From Bordetella parapertussis (GTDB taxonomy: Bacteria; Pseudomonadota; Gammaproteobacteria; Burkholderiales; Burkholderiaceae_A): a DNA stretch of 42,910 nucleotides. Both the position numbers and the translations under genes were made by a program. Location of the stretch: positions 1 through 42,910 of the forward strand of contig CAMDMC010000014.1 in NCBI GenBank assembly GCA_945901825.1, written 5' to 3'. The notes beneath the pieces were generated by a model. The model had not been told where the DNA came from, did not search any database, and was given only the letters and a program-made list of their open reading frames with translations. This document shows, piece by piece, positions 34,211-42,842 of the stretch (positions are counted from its first letter, which is position 1; the number at the start of each line of letters is the position of its first letter).

Positions 34211-35256
34211 CGGCTTCTGAGGCAGGCACCCCATCAAGCCAGTCCCTAGGGCGTCGCGCGGCAAGGCGTTTCTGGGCGAATCGCCGAGGGAGGGTAAGCC
34301 TTATTCTCTTTCTTGCTGCCGTTGTCGTTAGCCTCTTTGCTGAACTTTTGTCCAACGAACGACCCTTGGTGGTCTCATTTCAGAATGAACTCTACTTCCC
34401 GCTCATTCATGATTATCCCGAAAGTACCTTTGAGGGTGATTTTCAAACGGCAACCGACTACCTCGACCCTTTTATTCGCAAGCAGTTTGATGCCCCAGGT
34501 AATTGGGCGCTCTATCCAGTCAATGAGTATTCCTACGACACCCTGAATTACTTTGCCTCGCAGCCTAACCCCGCACCACCCTCGTCAGAGAATTGGATGG
34601 GCACAGACGATCGAGGCCGAGACATTGCAGCAAGGCTGCTTTACGGATTTCGGGTGTCTGTGTTTTTTGGTCTTGCGCTCACGGCAATTGGTGTCTTGCT
34701 GGGTATTTTCTTTGGAGCCCTTCAGGGCTATTTCGTGGGTAAGACCGACCTTTTCTTTCAGCGTTTCATCGAAGTCTGGGGTGCCATTCCAGAGCTCTAC
34801 CTTCTTATTATTTTGGCTTCTATTTTTGAGCCAGGGCTGCTCATCCTATTAGTGATTCTTTCTCTCTTCGGATGGATGGGGCTGTCGGATTACGTTCGCG
34901 CGGAATTTCTTCGCAACCGCAGCCTCGACTATGTCACTGCCGCGCGCGCCCTAGGCCTTCGCCACGACCAGATCATTCTTCGTCATGTGCTTCCCAACAG
35001 CCTGACACCCGTCATTGCATTTCTACCTTTTCGGATGTCGGCCTCTATTCTTGCGCTTACAAGCCTCGACTTTCTTGGCCTTGGTGTGCCCTCCTCAACG
35101 CCGAGCCTAGGCGAGCTTCTTGCGCAGGGCAAAGACAATCTTGATGCCTGGTGGATCACGGTTCCTACCTTTGGAGTGCTTGTAGGCACCTTGCTGCTTC
35201 TCATTTTCGTGGGTGAGGCCCTGCGGGATGCACTTGATACGAGAAGGGTGCAATAG
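34207..35256 (+). CDS. yejE: Peptide ABC transporter permease YejE
   Basis: Second membrane subunit, DppC-like. One N-terminal helix (about 36-49) is followed by a large periplasmic region with the conserved NWMGTDDRGRDIAARLLYGFRVS motif, then membrane helices and the EAA loop DYVTAARALGLRHDQIILRHVLPNSLTPV. The FDAPGNWALYPVNEYSYDTLNY segment before it is typical of YejE. Length of 349 is normal. It overlaps yejB by four bases and ends three bases before yejF. Confidence 0.95.
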   Translation: MTASEAGTPSSQSLGRRAARRFWANRRGRVSLILFLAAVVVSLFAELLSNERPLVVSFQNELYFPLIHDYPESTFEGDFQTATDYLDPFIRKQFDAPGNWALYPVNEYSYDTLNYFASQPNPAPPSSENWMGTDDRGRDIAARLLYGFRVSVFFGLALTAIGVLLGIFFGALQGYFVGKTDLFFQRFIEVWGAIPELYLLIILASIFEPGLLILLVILSLFGWMGLSDYVRAEFLRNRSLDYVTAARALGLRHDQIILRHVLPNSLTPVIAFLPFRMSASILALTSLDFLGLGVPSSTPSLGELLAQGKDNLDAWWITVPTFGVLVGTLLLLIFVGEALRDALDTRRVQ

Positions 35257-35259
35257 CTT

Positions 35260-36990
35260 ATGGCAAGCCTTCTTCAGCTTCGAGAGCTCAGCATTCGCTT
35301 TAATGCCTCGGTGACCAACCAGGAATCCACCCCACCAAATGCAGACCCTCTCGTAGTCTCTGCAGCCCCGCGCCTTGTGTGGGCGGTTGATGGGCTCAAT
35401 TTGTCAATCGATAAGGGTGAGCGCGTGGCGCTGGTTGGCGAGTCGGGCTCAGGCAAAACCATTACGGCCTTGGCTGCCCTTGGTCTTTTGCAGGATGTCG
35501 AGCTACGAGGCTCCATTCAGTGGAAAGGCGAGGAGCTTCATGGCGCCTCGCCAACGCGCCTGCGTAGGCTGCGCGGAAAAGAAATTGCCATGGTCTTTCA
35601 AGAGCCCATGTCGGCGCTCAACCCGCTTCTTACAGTGGGGCGACAGGTGGGCGAGGTGCTTGAAACCCATGAGGGACTTACGAAGGCTCAGGCCCACGAG
35701 CGGGCTGTGGAGCTGCTTCAGAAGGTGGGTATCGATGACCCAAGTCGCCGGGCTCGTAGCTACCCGCATCAACTCTCTGGGGGCCAGCGGCAGAGGGTCT
35801 TAATTGCAATGGCCCTGGCCTGTCAGCCTGAGCTTTTAATTGCCGATGAGCCCACAACCGCCCTTGACGTTAGCTTGCGGCAACAGATCTTAGAGCTTTT
35901 ATTAAGCCTGCAAGAAGAGACTGGCATGGGTATTTTGCTTATCACCCACGACCTTCCCATTGTGAAGCGTTTTGCCTCACGGGTTGCCGTGATGCAGGCT
36001 GGCAGCATTATTGAAACGGGCGATGCCGAGTCGGTCTTTCAAAGGCCCTCCCATCCCTATACCCAGCGGCTCGTGCAGAGCCAGCCCCGCCCGCTTGTGG
36101 GGGCGCCTGGCCCGCGGGACATCCTCCTTGATGTGCGTCAGCTTCACTGTGACTACGCCATTCCCACAGGGCTTTTTAGAAAGCGGCGATTCACGGCGCT
36201 TCACCGAGAGAACTTCGTGGTCTCGCGGGGCGAGACCCTTGGCGTGGTCGGTGAGTCTGGCTCGGGGAAGACCACCCTTGCGATGGCGGTGATGCGCCTG
36301 GTCCAAGCCCGCGTGACGGGTCTGGTGAAATTAAGTGGCGTTGACCTGCTTGGCCTAGGATCCACAGCGCTGCGAAAAGAACGGCGGCGTTTTCAGCCGG
36401 TTTTTCAAGATCCTTACAGTGCTTTGTCGCCGCGACTCACGGCACGTCAAATTCTTGAAGAGGGCCTGAGGCTTCACCGGCCAGAACTCACCTGGCAGCA
36501 AAGGCTCGATCGGTGTGAGCTGATCATGGCGGAGGTTGGTCTCTCCCCAGAGGGCCTTCAGCGTTATCCGCATGAGTTTTCGGGCGGGCAACGCCAACGC
36601 ATTGCAATTGCACGGGCGGTGCTTCAAGAGCCCGAACTCATTATTCTTGACGAGCCCACCAGCGCGCTAGACCTCTCCATTCAGCAGCAGATTCTTGAGC
36701 TGCTCGTCATGCTTCAAGAGACCAAGGGCTTTGCTTACCTTTTCATCTCGCACGACCTTCATGTCATACGATCGATCTCGCACCGTTGCCTAGTGATGCA
36801 ATACGGCAAAATTGTCGAGTTCGGTGCGACCGAACATGTCTTGACCAGCCCCCGCCACGCCTACACCCAGCAGTTGCTTGATGCAGCGTTTCCGGAAGAG
36901 AGGCTTCAGGCGCTTGAGCGTGATCGTCTTGAAGCCATGGCCAACCGACCCGTCCCACGAGCCCTCAGGCTAAACGAGCAGCCCTCTTAG
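35260..36990 (+). CDS. yejF: YejF dual ATP-binding protein of the peptide importer
   Basis: Two complete ABC cassettes in one 576-residue chain, powering YejBE. Cassette 1 has Walker A GESGSGKT (60-67), signature LSGGQRQR (172-179) and Walker B LLIADEPTT. Cassette 2 has Walker A GESGSGKT (331-338), signature FSGGQRQR and LIILDEPTS. Each is followed by the oligopeptide-type C-terminal segment (RPSHPYTQRLV and SPRHAYTQQLL). An unusual polar insertion of about 20 residues sits at 18-37 in the first cassette. The end overlaps lrgB by 21 bp, tail to tail. Confidence 0.96.
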   Translation: MASLLQLRELSIRFNASVTNQESTPPNADPLVVSAAPRLVWAVDGLNLSIDKGERVALVGESGSGKTITALAALGLLQDVELRGSIQWKGEELHGASPTRLRRLRGKEIAMVFQEPMSALNPLLTVGRQVGEVLETHEGLTKAQAHERAVELLQKVGIDDPSRRARSYPHQLSGGQRQRVLIAMALACQPELLIADEPTTALDVSLRQQILELLLSLQEETGMGILLITHDLPIVKRFASRVAVMQAGSIIETGDAESVFQRPSHPYTQRLVQSQPRPLVGAPGPRDILLDVRQLHCDYAIPTGLFRKRRFTALHRENFVVSRGETLGVVGESGSGKTTLAMAVMRLVQARVTGLVKLSGVDLLGLGSTALRKERRRFQPVFQDPYSALSPRLTARQILEEGLRLHRPELTWQQRLDRCELIMAEVGLSPEGLQRYPHEFSGGQRQRIAIARAVLQEPELIILDEPTSALDLSIQQQILELLVMLQETKGFAYLFISHDLHVIRSISHRCLVMQYGKIVEFGATEHVLTSPRHAYTQQLLDAAFPEERLQALERDRLEAMANRPVPRALRLNEQPS

Positions 36991-37698
36991 CCAGGGCAGA
37001 AGGGGTGGGATAAGAAGAGCCCCTGCAATACCATGCAGGCCCATGGCAATGCTTGCAAAGGCGCCGGCGTCGGGGTGGACGCTAAAGGCGCGCGAGGTGC
37101 CGATGCCATGGGCGGCAATGCCTAGTGCAAATCCCCGGTCGGCCCATTGGCGCATGCCAATGGCGTCCAATAGGTAGCGGACGCTAATGGCTCCGAGAAT
37201 GCCGGTTAGAACGGCGTAAATGGCTGTAAGCGTGGGTGATATTCCTGTGCCATCCACAATGCCCATGGCAATGGGCGCAGTAACCGATTTGGCGACAAGC
37301 GGAAGCAGCAGGGCATCGGGAAGGTCAAGCAACAACCCCAAGAGCGAGGCGCTGGCAATGGAGACCGCACCGCCCGCAAGCGTTGCCATTAACAAAACGG
37401 GAATTCGGCCCTTTAAAAGCCGCCAGCCCTGGGCAATGGGCACTGCGAGCGATACGGTTGCAGTGCCGAGAAGAAAGTGAATGAATTGGGCGCCCTCGAA
37501 GTAGGTTTCGTAAGGCATCTCGGCCACGACCAAGACGGCCAGTACGATGAGAATCGCAACCGCAACGGGGTTCACCAGGGGTTGGCGGCCTGACCAATGG
37601 TGCAGGTGAAGACCAATCTCGTAGGCAAAAAGGGTCAGCACAAGGCTAAAAAGCGGCAGTCCCGACAGGTAAACCCAGATCTCTTGCAGGTCGTTCAT
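36970..37698 (-). CDS. lrgB: LrgB/CidB family membrane protein
   Basis: A 242-residue protein with about six or seven hydrophobic segments. The LrgB pattern is seen: FAYEIGLHLH near the N-terminus, LGTATVSLAVPIAQGWRLLKG, SVTAPIAMGIVDGTGI and FALGIAAHGIGTSRAF. LrgAB and CidAB were first linked to holin-like murein hydrolase control; later work on relatives points to export or uptake of small organic acids such as pyruvate or glycolate. It lies 25 bp after lrgA and overlaps yejF convergently. Confidence 0.92.
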   Translation of the reverse strand: MNDLQEIWVYLSGLPLFSLVLTLFAYEIGLHLHHWSGRQPLVNPVAVAILIVLAVLVVAEMPYETYFEGAQFIHFLLGTATVSLAVPIAQGWRLLKGRIPVLLMATLAGGAVSIASASLLGLLLDLPDALLLPLVAKSVTAPIAMGIVDGTGISPTLTAIYAVLTGILGAISVRYLLDAIGMRQWADRGFALGIAAHGIGTSRAFSVHPDAGAFASIAMGLHGIAGALLIPPLLPWLRGLLV

Positions 37699-37723
37699 AG
37701 CGGGCTTTTCAATCTCCGAGGGC

Positions 37724-38116
37724 CTACCGGCCTTTGAAAGGCTTGGCTTTGCCCGAGCCCTCGTCGGATTCGGCCGCTGTGAACCCGGGACTTAGTAGGC
37801 GCAGTACGAGGGCCGTTGTGACGATGGTGATTGCGACGCTAAGCAGAAGAACCAGCGCCACTGCCCAGCCATGGGTGCTAAGAACAGGAAGAAAGCTAAC
37901 CACCCCCACAGCTGCGGGCACGAATAAAAGCCCGAGATGCTGGCTGAATGACGCCGCAACGGTTGCCAGATCGGTGTCAATCTTTTCCCTCAGCAGTAAA
38001 ACCACAAGCAAGCAGGCCATGCCGATCACCGGCCCAGGGACGCTAAGCGAGAATCCGGTTGAAATGAGCTCTCCGAGACCCTGGAAAAGCATTAAAATGA
38101 GAAGGCCTCGAATCAT
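37724..38116 (-). CDS. lrgA: LrgA/CidA family holin-like protein
   Basis: A 130-residue protein with four hydrophobic segments. FQGLGELISTGFSLSVPGPVIGMACLLVVLL matches the conserved LrgA start, and LLFVPAAVGVVSF is the second signature. It is paired with lrgB, as usual. No clear ribosome site precedes the ATG. It faces away from the TRAP operon across 103 bp that contain a perfect palindrome, so the two units may share a regulator. Either a holin-like or a transport role fits the family. Confidence 0.92.
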   Translation of the reverse strand: MIRGLLILMLFQGLGELISTGFSLSVPGPVIGMACLLVVLLLREKIDTDLATVAASFSQHLGLLFVPAAVGVVSFLPVLSTHGWAVALVLLLSVAITIVTTALVLRLLSPGFTAAESDEGSGKAKPFKGR

Positions 38117-38139
38117 CTGGGGGTAACTACCGAGACCGG

Positions 38140-38152
38140 TTGTTCAGAACAA
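38140..38152 (+). promoter_or_regulatory. Perfect 13 bp palindrome, candidate operator between lrgA and dctP
   Basis: TTGTTC-A-GAACAA is a perfect inverted repeat in the divergent lrgA/dctP gap. It lies about where a -35 box would be for a weak TATATA -10 element at 38166-38171. A bound protein could control the TRAP operon, lrgAB or both. No local regulator gene is in the window. Confidence 0.4.
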
Positions 38153-38219
38153 AGCCCAGACTTTCTATATAGTGTTTGTTGGGCAGTAATCATTTAAGAC
38201 CCGTTTAATTGGAGGATTT

Positions 38220-39413
38220 ATGGAAAATACGAAGGAGCTTTCGTCGGTGACGAAGTTTGCCACAACCGCTGTTTCACGTCGAAAAGTGTTAACTGGCGCC
38301 ACTGCTGTTGCCGCAACCGCGGCTCTTGCCGCCTGCGGTAAGAAGGAAGAAGCTGGCAGTGCGGCCCCGGCCGTTTCCACTGGCGGTTCTACCATTACCC
38401 TGAAGATGCAGGGTTCTTGGGGCGCAAACGACATCTTCTCCGAGATGGCTCAACTTTATGTGAACCGTGTCAACGAGATGGCCGGTGGCCGCTTGAAGAT
38501 CGAATACCTGCCCGCAGGCGCTGTGGTCAAGCCTTTCGAAATTATCGATGCAGTAAGCAAAGGCGTGCTTGATGCAGGTCACCACGTCTCGGGTTATTGG
38601 TACGGTAAGTCGAAAGTAGCCTCCTTGTTCGGCACGGGCCCTGTTAATGGTGCCACCCCCGAAATTGGTCTTAGCTGGATTCATCGTGGTGGTGGTCAAG
38701 AGCTCTGGGATAAACTTGTAACTAAGCTTAACCTCAATGTTGTGGGCTTCTTCACCTTCCCCATGCCCTCACAGCCTCTCGGCTGGTTTAAGAATCGTCC
38801 TCCCCAAAAGGGCGCCGATCTTAAGGGCTTCAAGTACCGAACCATTGGTCTTGCTGCCGACCTCATGCAAGAACTTGGTATGGCTGTTGCCCAATTGCCC
38901 GGTGGCGAAATTGTTCCTGCCATGCAGCGTGGCGTTATCGATGCCTTTGAGTTCAACAACCCTACTTCGGACATGCGGTTTGGCGCTCAAGACGTTGCCA
39001 AGTACTACTCCATGGGCTCGTTCCACCAGGCCCAAGAGTTCTTTGAGATTGTTTTCAACAAAGACAAGTACAACTCGCTGCCAGCCGACCTTAAGGCAAT
39101 CCTTAAGTACGCGGCCGAGGCAGCCTCCACGGCCTCTACAGCCCATGCACATGACAACTACTCCAAAGACCTCCAGGAGCTTATCGTCAAGCATAAGGTT
39201 CAGGTTTCACGAACCAGTGCAGATGTCTACAAGGCACAGCTCGCAGCCTGGGACAAGGTCGTAGCCAAGCTCGATAAAGAAGTGGATATGTTTAAGGAAG
39301 TCAATGACTCCTTTAACGCCTGGGCTAAACGTGTAGCCTTCTATCACTTCACAAACGAGTCCGATTACAAAATGGCTTACGAGCACGTGCAAAAGACAAA
39401 ACTTCCCCGTTAA
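38220..39413 (+). CDS. TRAP transporter substrate-binding protein, Tat-lipoprotein type
   Basis: Periplasmic receptor of the TRAP importer. The N-terminus has a twin-arginine motif SRRKVL (19-24), a hydrophobic stretch and a lipobox LAAC (36-39), so export by Tat and membrane anchoring via Cys39 are predicted. The DctP-type fold follows: AGGRLKIEYLPAGAVVKPFEIIDAVSKGVLDAGHHVSGYW, then GGEIVPAMQRGVIDAFEFNNPTSD. This resembles the TakP/FcbT1 branch, whose members bind 2-oxo acids or aromatic acids; the ligand here is unknown. A strong GGAGG site lies four bases before the ATG. Length is 397. Confidence 0.92.
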   Translation: MENTKELSSVTKFATTAVSRRKVLTGATAVAATAALAACGKKEEAGSAAPAVSTGGSTITLKMQGSWGANDIFSEMAQLYVNRVNEMAGGRLKIEYLPAGAVVKPFEIIDAVSKGVLDAGHHVSGYWYGKSKVASLFGTGPVNGATPEIGLSWIHRGGGQELWDKLVTKLNLNVVGFFTFPMPSQPLGWFKNRPPQKGADLKGFKYRTIGLAADLMQELGMAVAQLPGGEIVPAMQRGVIDAFEFNNPTSDMRFGAQDVAKYYSMGSFHQAQEFFEIVFNKDKYNSLPADLKAILKYAAEAASTASTAHAHDNYSKDLQELIVKHKVQVSRTSADVYKAQLAAWDKVVAKLDKEVDMFKEVNDSFNAWAKRVAFYHFTNESDYKMAYEHVQKTKLPR

Positions 39414-39433
39414 GTCTTTAGGTGCTTTCATGG

Positions 39434-39458
39434 GAACTGCCGGATCCTCCGGCAGTTC
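39434..39458 (+). terminator. Intercistronic stem-loop between the TRAP receptor and dctQ
   Basis: An 11 bp perfect stem (GAACTGCCGGA/TCCGGCAGTTC) with a three-base loop, followed by TTATTTCT. It is strong enough to act as a partial terminator or 3' stabiliser. Such hairpins after the receptor gene allow more binding protein than permease to be made. The transporter genes continue in the same direction, so full termination is unlikely. Confidence 0.75.
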
Positions 39459-39489
39459 TTATTTCTAGCCCTGTTTTTGTGAGTTGCCC

Positions 39490-40089
39490 ATGCAGTCTTG
39501 GATACGTATTACCGACATTTTCAGCAAAGCCATTGGCCACGCCTTTGCCTGGTGCATCTTGGTGCTCACAGCTAGCACCTGTTTCGAAGTCTTTATGCGG
39601 TATGTTCTTGGCGCACCCACCGTCTGGGCCTTTGACATGAGCTACATCCTTTACGGTGCGCTCTTTATGATGTCGGGTGCCTACGCCTTATCCAGGGGCT
39701 CCCATGTCCGGGGTGATTTTATTTATCGGAAATGGTCAGCCGTAACTCAGGCCAAGGTCGATCTGGTCCTCTACTTTTTATTCTTCTTTCCAGCCGTCTT
39801 TGCCATGGTCTTCACAGGTGCGCGTTATTCGTTTGAGTCGGCGCGCATTCTTGAGTCCAGTGTGAATAGCCCAGCAGGCATCCCTGTCTGGCCCTTGAAG
39901 TTAATTATTTTTGTAGCAGGTCTAACCCTGCTCATGGCGGGCATTGCCGAGGTGATGCGTTGCATTCTTTGTATTAAAACTGGCGTCTGGCCCGCACGCT
40001 CGGGCGATGTCGAAGAGTTGGAGGTTGTTTTAGTGAAACAGCATGTACATAAAGAGGGGGATGTGACTGCCCCGGAGGCTCGCACGTGA
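39490..40089 (+). CDS. TRAP transporter small permease subunit DctQ
   Basis: Small membrane subunit that stabilises the large permease. Four hydrophobic segments are visible in 199 residues. FEVFMRYVLGAPTVWAFDMSYILYGALFMMSGAYALSRGSHVRGDF is the DctQ signature, including the conserved polar HVRGD stretch. I chose the ATG at 39490; a TTG two codons upstream in the same frame is possible. The C-terminus is long, acidic and soluble. The stop overlaps the GTG of the next gene. Confidence 0.92.
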   Translation: MQSWIRITDIFSKAIGHAFAWCILVLTASTCFEVFMRYVLGAPTVWAFDMSYILYGALFMMSGAYALSRGSHVRGDFIYRKWSAVTQAKVDLVLYFLFFFPAVFAMVFTGARYSFESARILESSVNSPAGIPVWPLKLIIFVAGLTLLMAGIAEVMRCILCIKTGVWPARSGDVEELEVVLVKQHVHKEGDVTAPEART

Positions 40090-41495
40090 GTGATCCCGTT
40101 ATCGCCCTGGTCATGCTGGGCCTTTTTATTATTTTTATTTTCTTAGGCTTTCCTATTGCCTTCACCCTCATGGCGATGGGCCTAAGCTTTGGTGCCTACG
40201 CCTACTTCGACTACAGCACCGCCTTCTGGGATAACCGCATTTTTTATCTCTTTACCCAAAATACCTTTAGCGTCATGAATAATGACGTTCTTATTTCAGT
40301 GCCGCTTTTTTTGTTTATGGGTTACATCATTGAGCGCGCGAACATTCTAGATAAGCTGTTTTTTAGTCTACAGATTGGGCTGCGGTTTCTGCCCGGTTCG
40401 ATGGCGGTGGCCGCCTTAGTCACCTGTGCGCTTTTTGCTACGGCAACAGGCATCGTGGGAGCCGTGGTCACGCTCATGGGCCTTATTGCGCTGCCTGCGA
40501 TGTTAAAAGCAGGTTACGACCAAAAGCTCTCGAGCGGGGTCATTGCAGCGGGTGGCACATTGGGTATTCTTATTCCGCCTTCCATCCTTCTTATCGTCTA
40601 TGCCGCCACGGCCAGTGTCTCGGTTGTGAAGCTTTATGCGGCTGCGCTCATTCCAGGCTTCATGCTTGCGGGCTTTTATGTGGTCTATGTAATTGCTCGA
40701 GCGATTATCAACCCGTCGCTCTGCCCAAAGCCTAAAGACGCGGTGGATTACGGAATTTTTAAAAGCCTCCTGCTTGTTTTTCAGGCCTTCGTACCTCTTG
40801 CTGCACTTATTCTTGCCGTGCTTGGCTCCATTCTGTTCGGGCTTGCGACACCAAGTGAGGCCGCAGCCATGGGGGCTCTCGGTGGCATTATTCTGGCAGT
40901 TGTTTACAAGGCTTTCACCTGGGAGCGTCTGCGTGAGTCGGTTTACCTAACTGCGCGAACCTCTGCCATGGTCTGCTTCTTGTTTGTAGGTGCTGCTACC
41001 TTCTCCTCTGTTTTCTCGTACCTGGGTGGTGAGCATGTGGTCAAGGACCTCATGCTTGGGCTTGATCTCTCCCCGGTGCAGTTTTTACTTCTTGCTCAGC
41101 TCATTATCTTTATTCTGGGCTGGCCGTTGGAATGGAGCGAGATCATCATCATCTTTGTTCCGATCTTCTTACCTCTTCTGCCGTATTTTGGGGTTGATCC
41201 CATCCTATTTGGAATACTTATCGCCATTAACCTTCAAACGTCCTTCTTGACTCCGCCAATGGCCATGTCGGCCTACTATTTAAAAGGGGTGGCACCCAAA
41301 GGCCTGGAGCTTTGGACAATCTTCAAGGGCTGTTTCCCATTCGTTGGTATGGTTCTTTTAACGCTTGCCATTACTTACCTCTACCCATCGGTCGTCACCT
41401 ATCTGCCGGATGTGTTGTTCAACCAGGCTGTCGAGATTCCGTTCGACCCCAACGACTCCTCGGTTGTCAACCCCAATATCTTTAAAGGTATGTAG
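40086..41495 (+). CDS. TRAP transporter large permease subunit DctM
   Basis: The sodium-coupled transport channel of the TRAP system. It starts with GTG overlapping the dctQ TGA (GTGA). About eleven to twelve hydrophobic segments are present. Conserved DctM marks include GFPIAFTLMAMGLSF, NNDVLISVPLFLFMGYIIERANI, TGIVGAVVTLMGLIALPAMLKAGYD, AAGGTLGILIPPSILLIVYA and the late PPMAMSAYYLKGVAP. The 469-residue length and extra loops fit the mannitol/chloroaromatic-type (FcbT3-like) subgroup. The amidase follows six bases later. Confidence 0.94.
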   Translation: MSDPVIALVMLGLFIIFIFLGFPIAFTLMAMGLSFGAYAYFDYSTAFWDNRIFYLFTQNTFSVMNNDVLISVPLFLFMGYIIERANILDKLFFSLQIGLRFLPGSMAVAALVTCALFATATGIVGAVVTLMGLIALPAMLKAGYDQKLSSGVIAAGGTLGILIPPSILLIVYAATASVSVVKLYAAALIPGFMLAGFYVVYVIARAIINPSLCPKPKDAVDYGIFKSLLLVFQAFVPLAALILAVLGSILFGLATPSEAAAMGALGGIILAVVYKAFTWERLRESVYLTARTSAMVCFLFVGAATFSSVFSYLGGEHVVKDLMLGLDLSPVQFLLLAQLIIFILGWPLEWSEIIIIFVPIFLPLLPYFGVDPILFGILIAINLQTSFLTPPMAMSAYYLKGVAPKGLELWTIFKGCFPFVGMVLLTLAITYLYPSVVTYLPDVLFNQAVEIPFDPNDSSVVNPNIFKGM

Positions 41496-41501
41496 GCCTT
41501 C

Positions 41502-42839
41502 ATGGCAACTGTCTCGGTCACCGAACTCACAGCCCTTGACCTTCATGCGTCCTTGGTAAGCGGGGAGACTCAGGTTGAGCCCTTCCTTTCAGACCACTGG
41601 GAGTTCGTTGCCGACCTCGACACCCAGGTCAATGCATTCTGTGCATTCGATAAAGAGGTTGTCGCCGGCCAGGCCGCCGATTTAACGGCCTTAAGATCGC
41701 AGCCTCAGCCTTTGGGCTCCCTGTACGGTGTTCCCATCGGTATCAAAGACATTATCGACACCATCGACTACCCCACCTGTTTCGGCAGCGCCATTCACCA
41801 GGGTCGTTATGCAGTGGTGGATGCAAGTCTGGTGCGTCGTCTCAAGCACGCGGGCGCCGTTATTTTCGGAAAGACGGTGACTACGGAATTCGCAACATTC
41901 GTTCCAGGGGCAACCCGTAACCCACACAATCTTGGGCACACCCCTGGGGGTTCCTCAAGTGGCTCGGCTGCCGCTGTTGCTGCAGGTATGGTCCCTGTTG
42001 CCATTGGCAGCCAGACCAATGGGTCCGTTATTCGGCCTGCCTCTTACTGCGGAGTCTATGGCTTTAAGCCTTCCTTTGGCGTTATTCCACGCACGGGGAT
42101 GCTCCCTCAGTCGCCGTCGCTTGATCAGATCGGCGTCTTCGCCCGGTCAATCGAAGACCTGGCTTTGGTCGCCCAGGTTATCTCGGGCGATGACGGTATT
42201 GACATCGGGACAAGCCGACGAAGCCCGCAGCAGTTGCTTGATATCTGCCGCACCGAACCGCCACTTCCCCCTAAATTCTGTTTTGTGAAGACACCTTGGT
42301 GGGATAAGGTAGACCCACAGGCTCGAGAGGTCTACGAAGCCTTTGTTGCATCCAACGACAGCATTGTCTGGGCTGAATTGCCAGATGTTGTCGAGGAGGC
42401 CGTCCGCTGGCATGCGTCCATTAATGAAGCGGAACTGCTTTTTTCTTTGCAGCGCGAGCTTCGTATGAATCCTGATGGCTTGAGCCAGGCGCTTAAAGAT
42501 AGGCTCGATAGGGCACGTTCTGTAACCACCACTGAATACCTGCTTGCCAAAGACCGCATCCCGCATGTTGCTGCTGCATTTGATGAGTATTTCGATTATT
42601 TCGATGCCATTCTTACTCCAGCTGCTCTTGGAGGTGCACCCGAGGGCCTTGAAAGCACAGGCGACCCCATTATGCAGACGGTCTGGACGTTCGCCCATCT
42701 TCCCAGCCTTAACCTCCCTCTCTTTCGACTCGACAATGGCCTTCCTTTGGGTGTCCAGGCTATTGGTAAGGCCCAAGACGATGCTCGGCTGTTACGGTCA
42801 GCACGCTGGTTAGTTAATTCAATTGCAACAGAAAGCTGA
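41502..42839 (+). CDS. Amidase-signature hydrolase in the TRAP operon
   Basis: Ser-cisSer-Lys amidase of 445 residues. The triad is visible: Lys82 in PIGIKDIID, cis-Ser151 in TPGGSSSGSAA and nucleophile Ser175 in QTNGSVIRPASYCG, with the 24-residue spacing normal for the family. The GVPIGIKD and GVYGFKPSFGVIPRTG parts are also conserved. It has no signal peptide, so it acts in the cytoplasm. Its coupling to dctM by a six-base gap suggests that it hydrolyses the imported compound or a product of it. It is not GatA, since no GatB or GatC is near and the middle region differs. The substrate cannot be named. Confidence 0.92.
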   Translation: MATVSVTELTALDLHASLVSGETQVEPFLSDHWEFVADLDTQVNAFCAFDKEVVAGQAADLTALRSQPQPLGSLYGVPIGIKDIIDTIDYPTCFGSAIHQGRYAVVDASLVRRLKHAGAVIFGKTVTTEFATFVPGATRNPHNLGHTPGGSSSGSAAAVAAGMVPVAIGSQTNGSVIRPASYCGVYGFKPSFGVIPRTGMLPQSPSLDQIGVFARSIEDLALVAQVISGDDGIDIGTSRRSPQQLLDICRTEPPLPPKFCFVKTPWWDKVDPQAREVYEAFVASNDSIVWAELPDVVEEAVRWHASINEAELLFSLQRELRMNPDGLSQALKDRLDRARSVTTTEYLLAKDRIPHVAAAFDEYFDYFDAILTPAALGGAPEGLESTGDPIMQTVWTFAHLPSLNLPLFRLDNGLPLGVQAIGKAQDDARLLRSARWLVNSIATES

Positions 42840-42842
42840 TCT

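Noticed and set aside
36970..38116. lrgAB as a toxin-antitoxin or phage holin system
   Set aside because: Both proteins match chromosomal LrgA/LrgB families and no lysin, phage gene or antitoxin is nearby.
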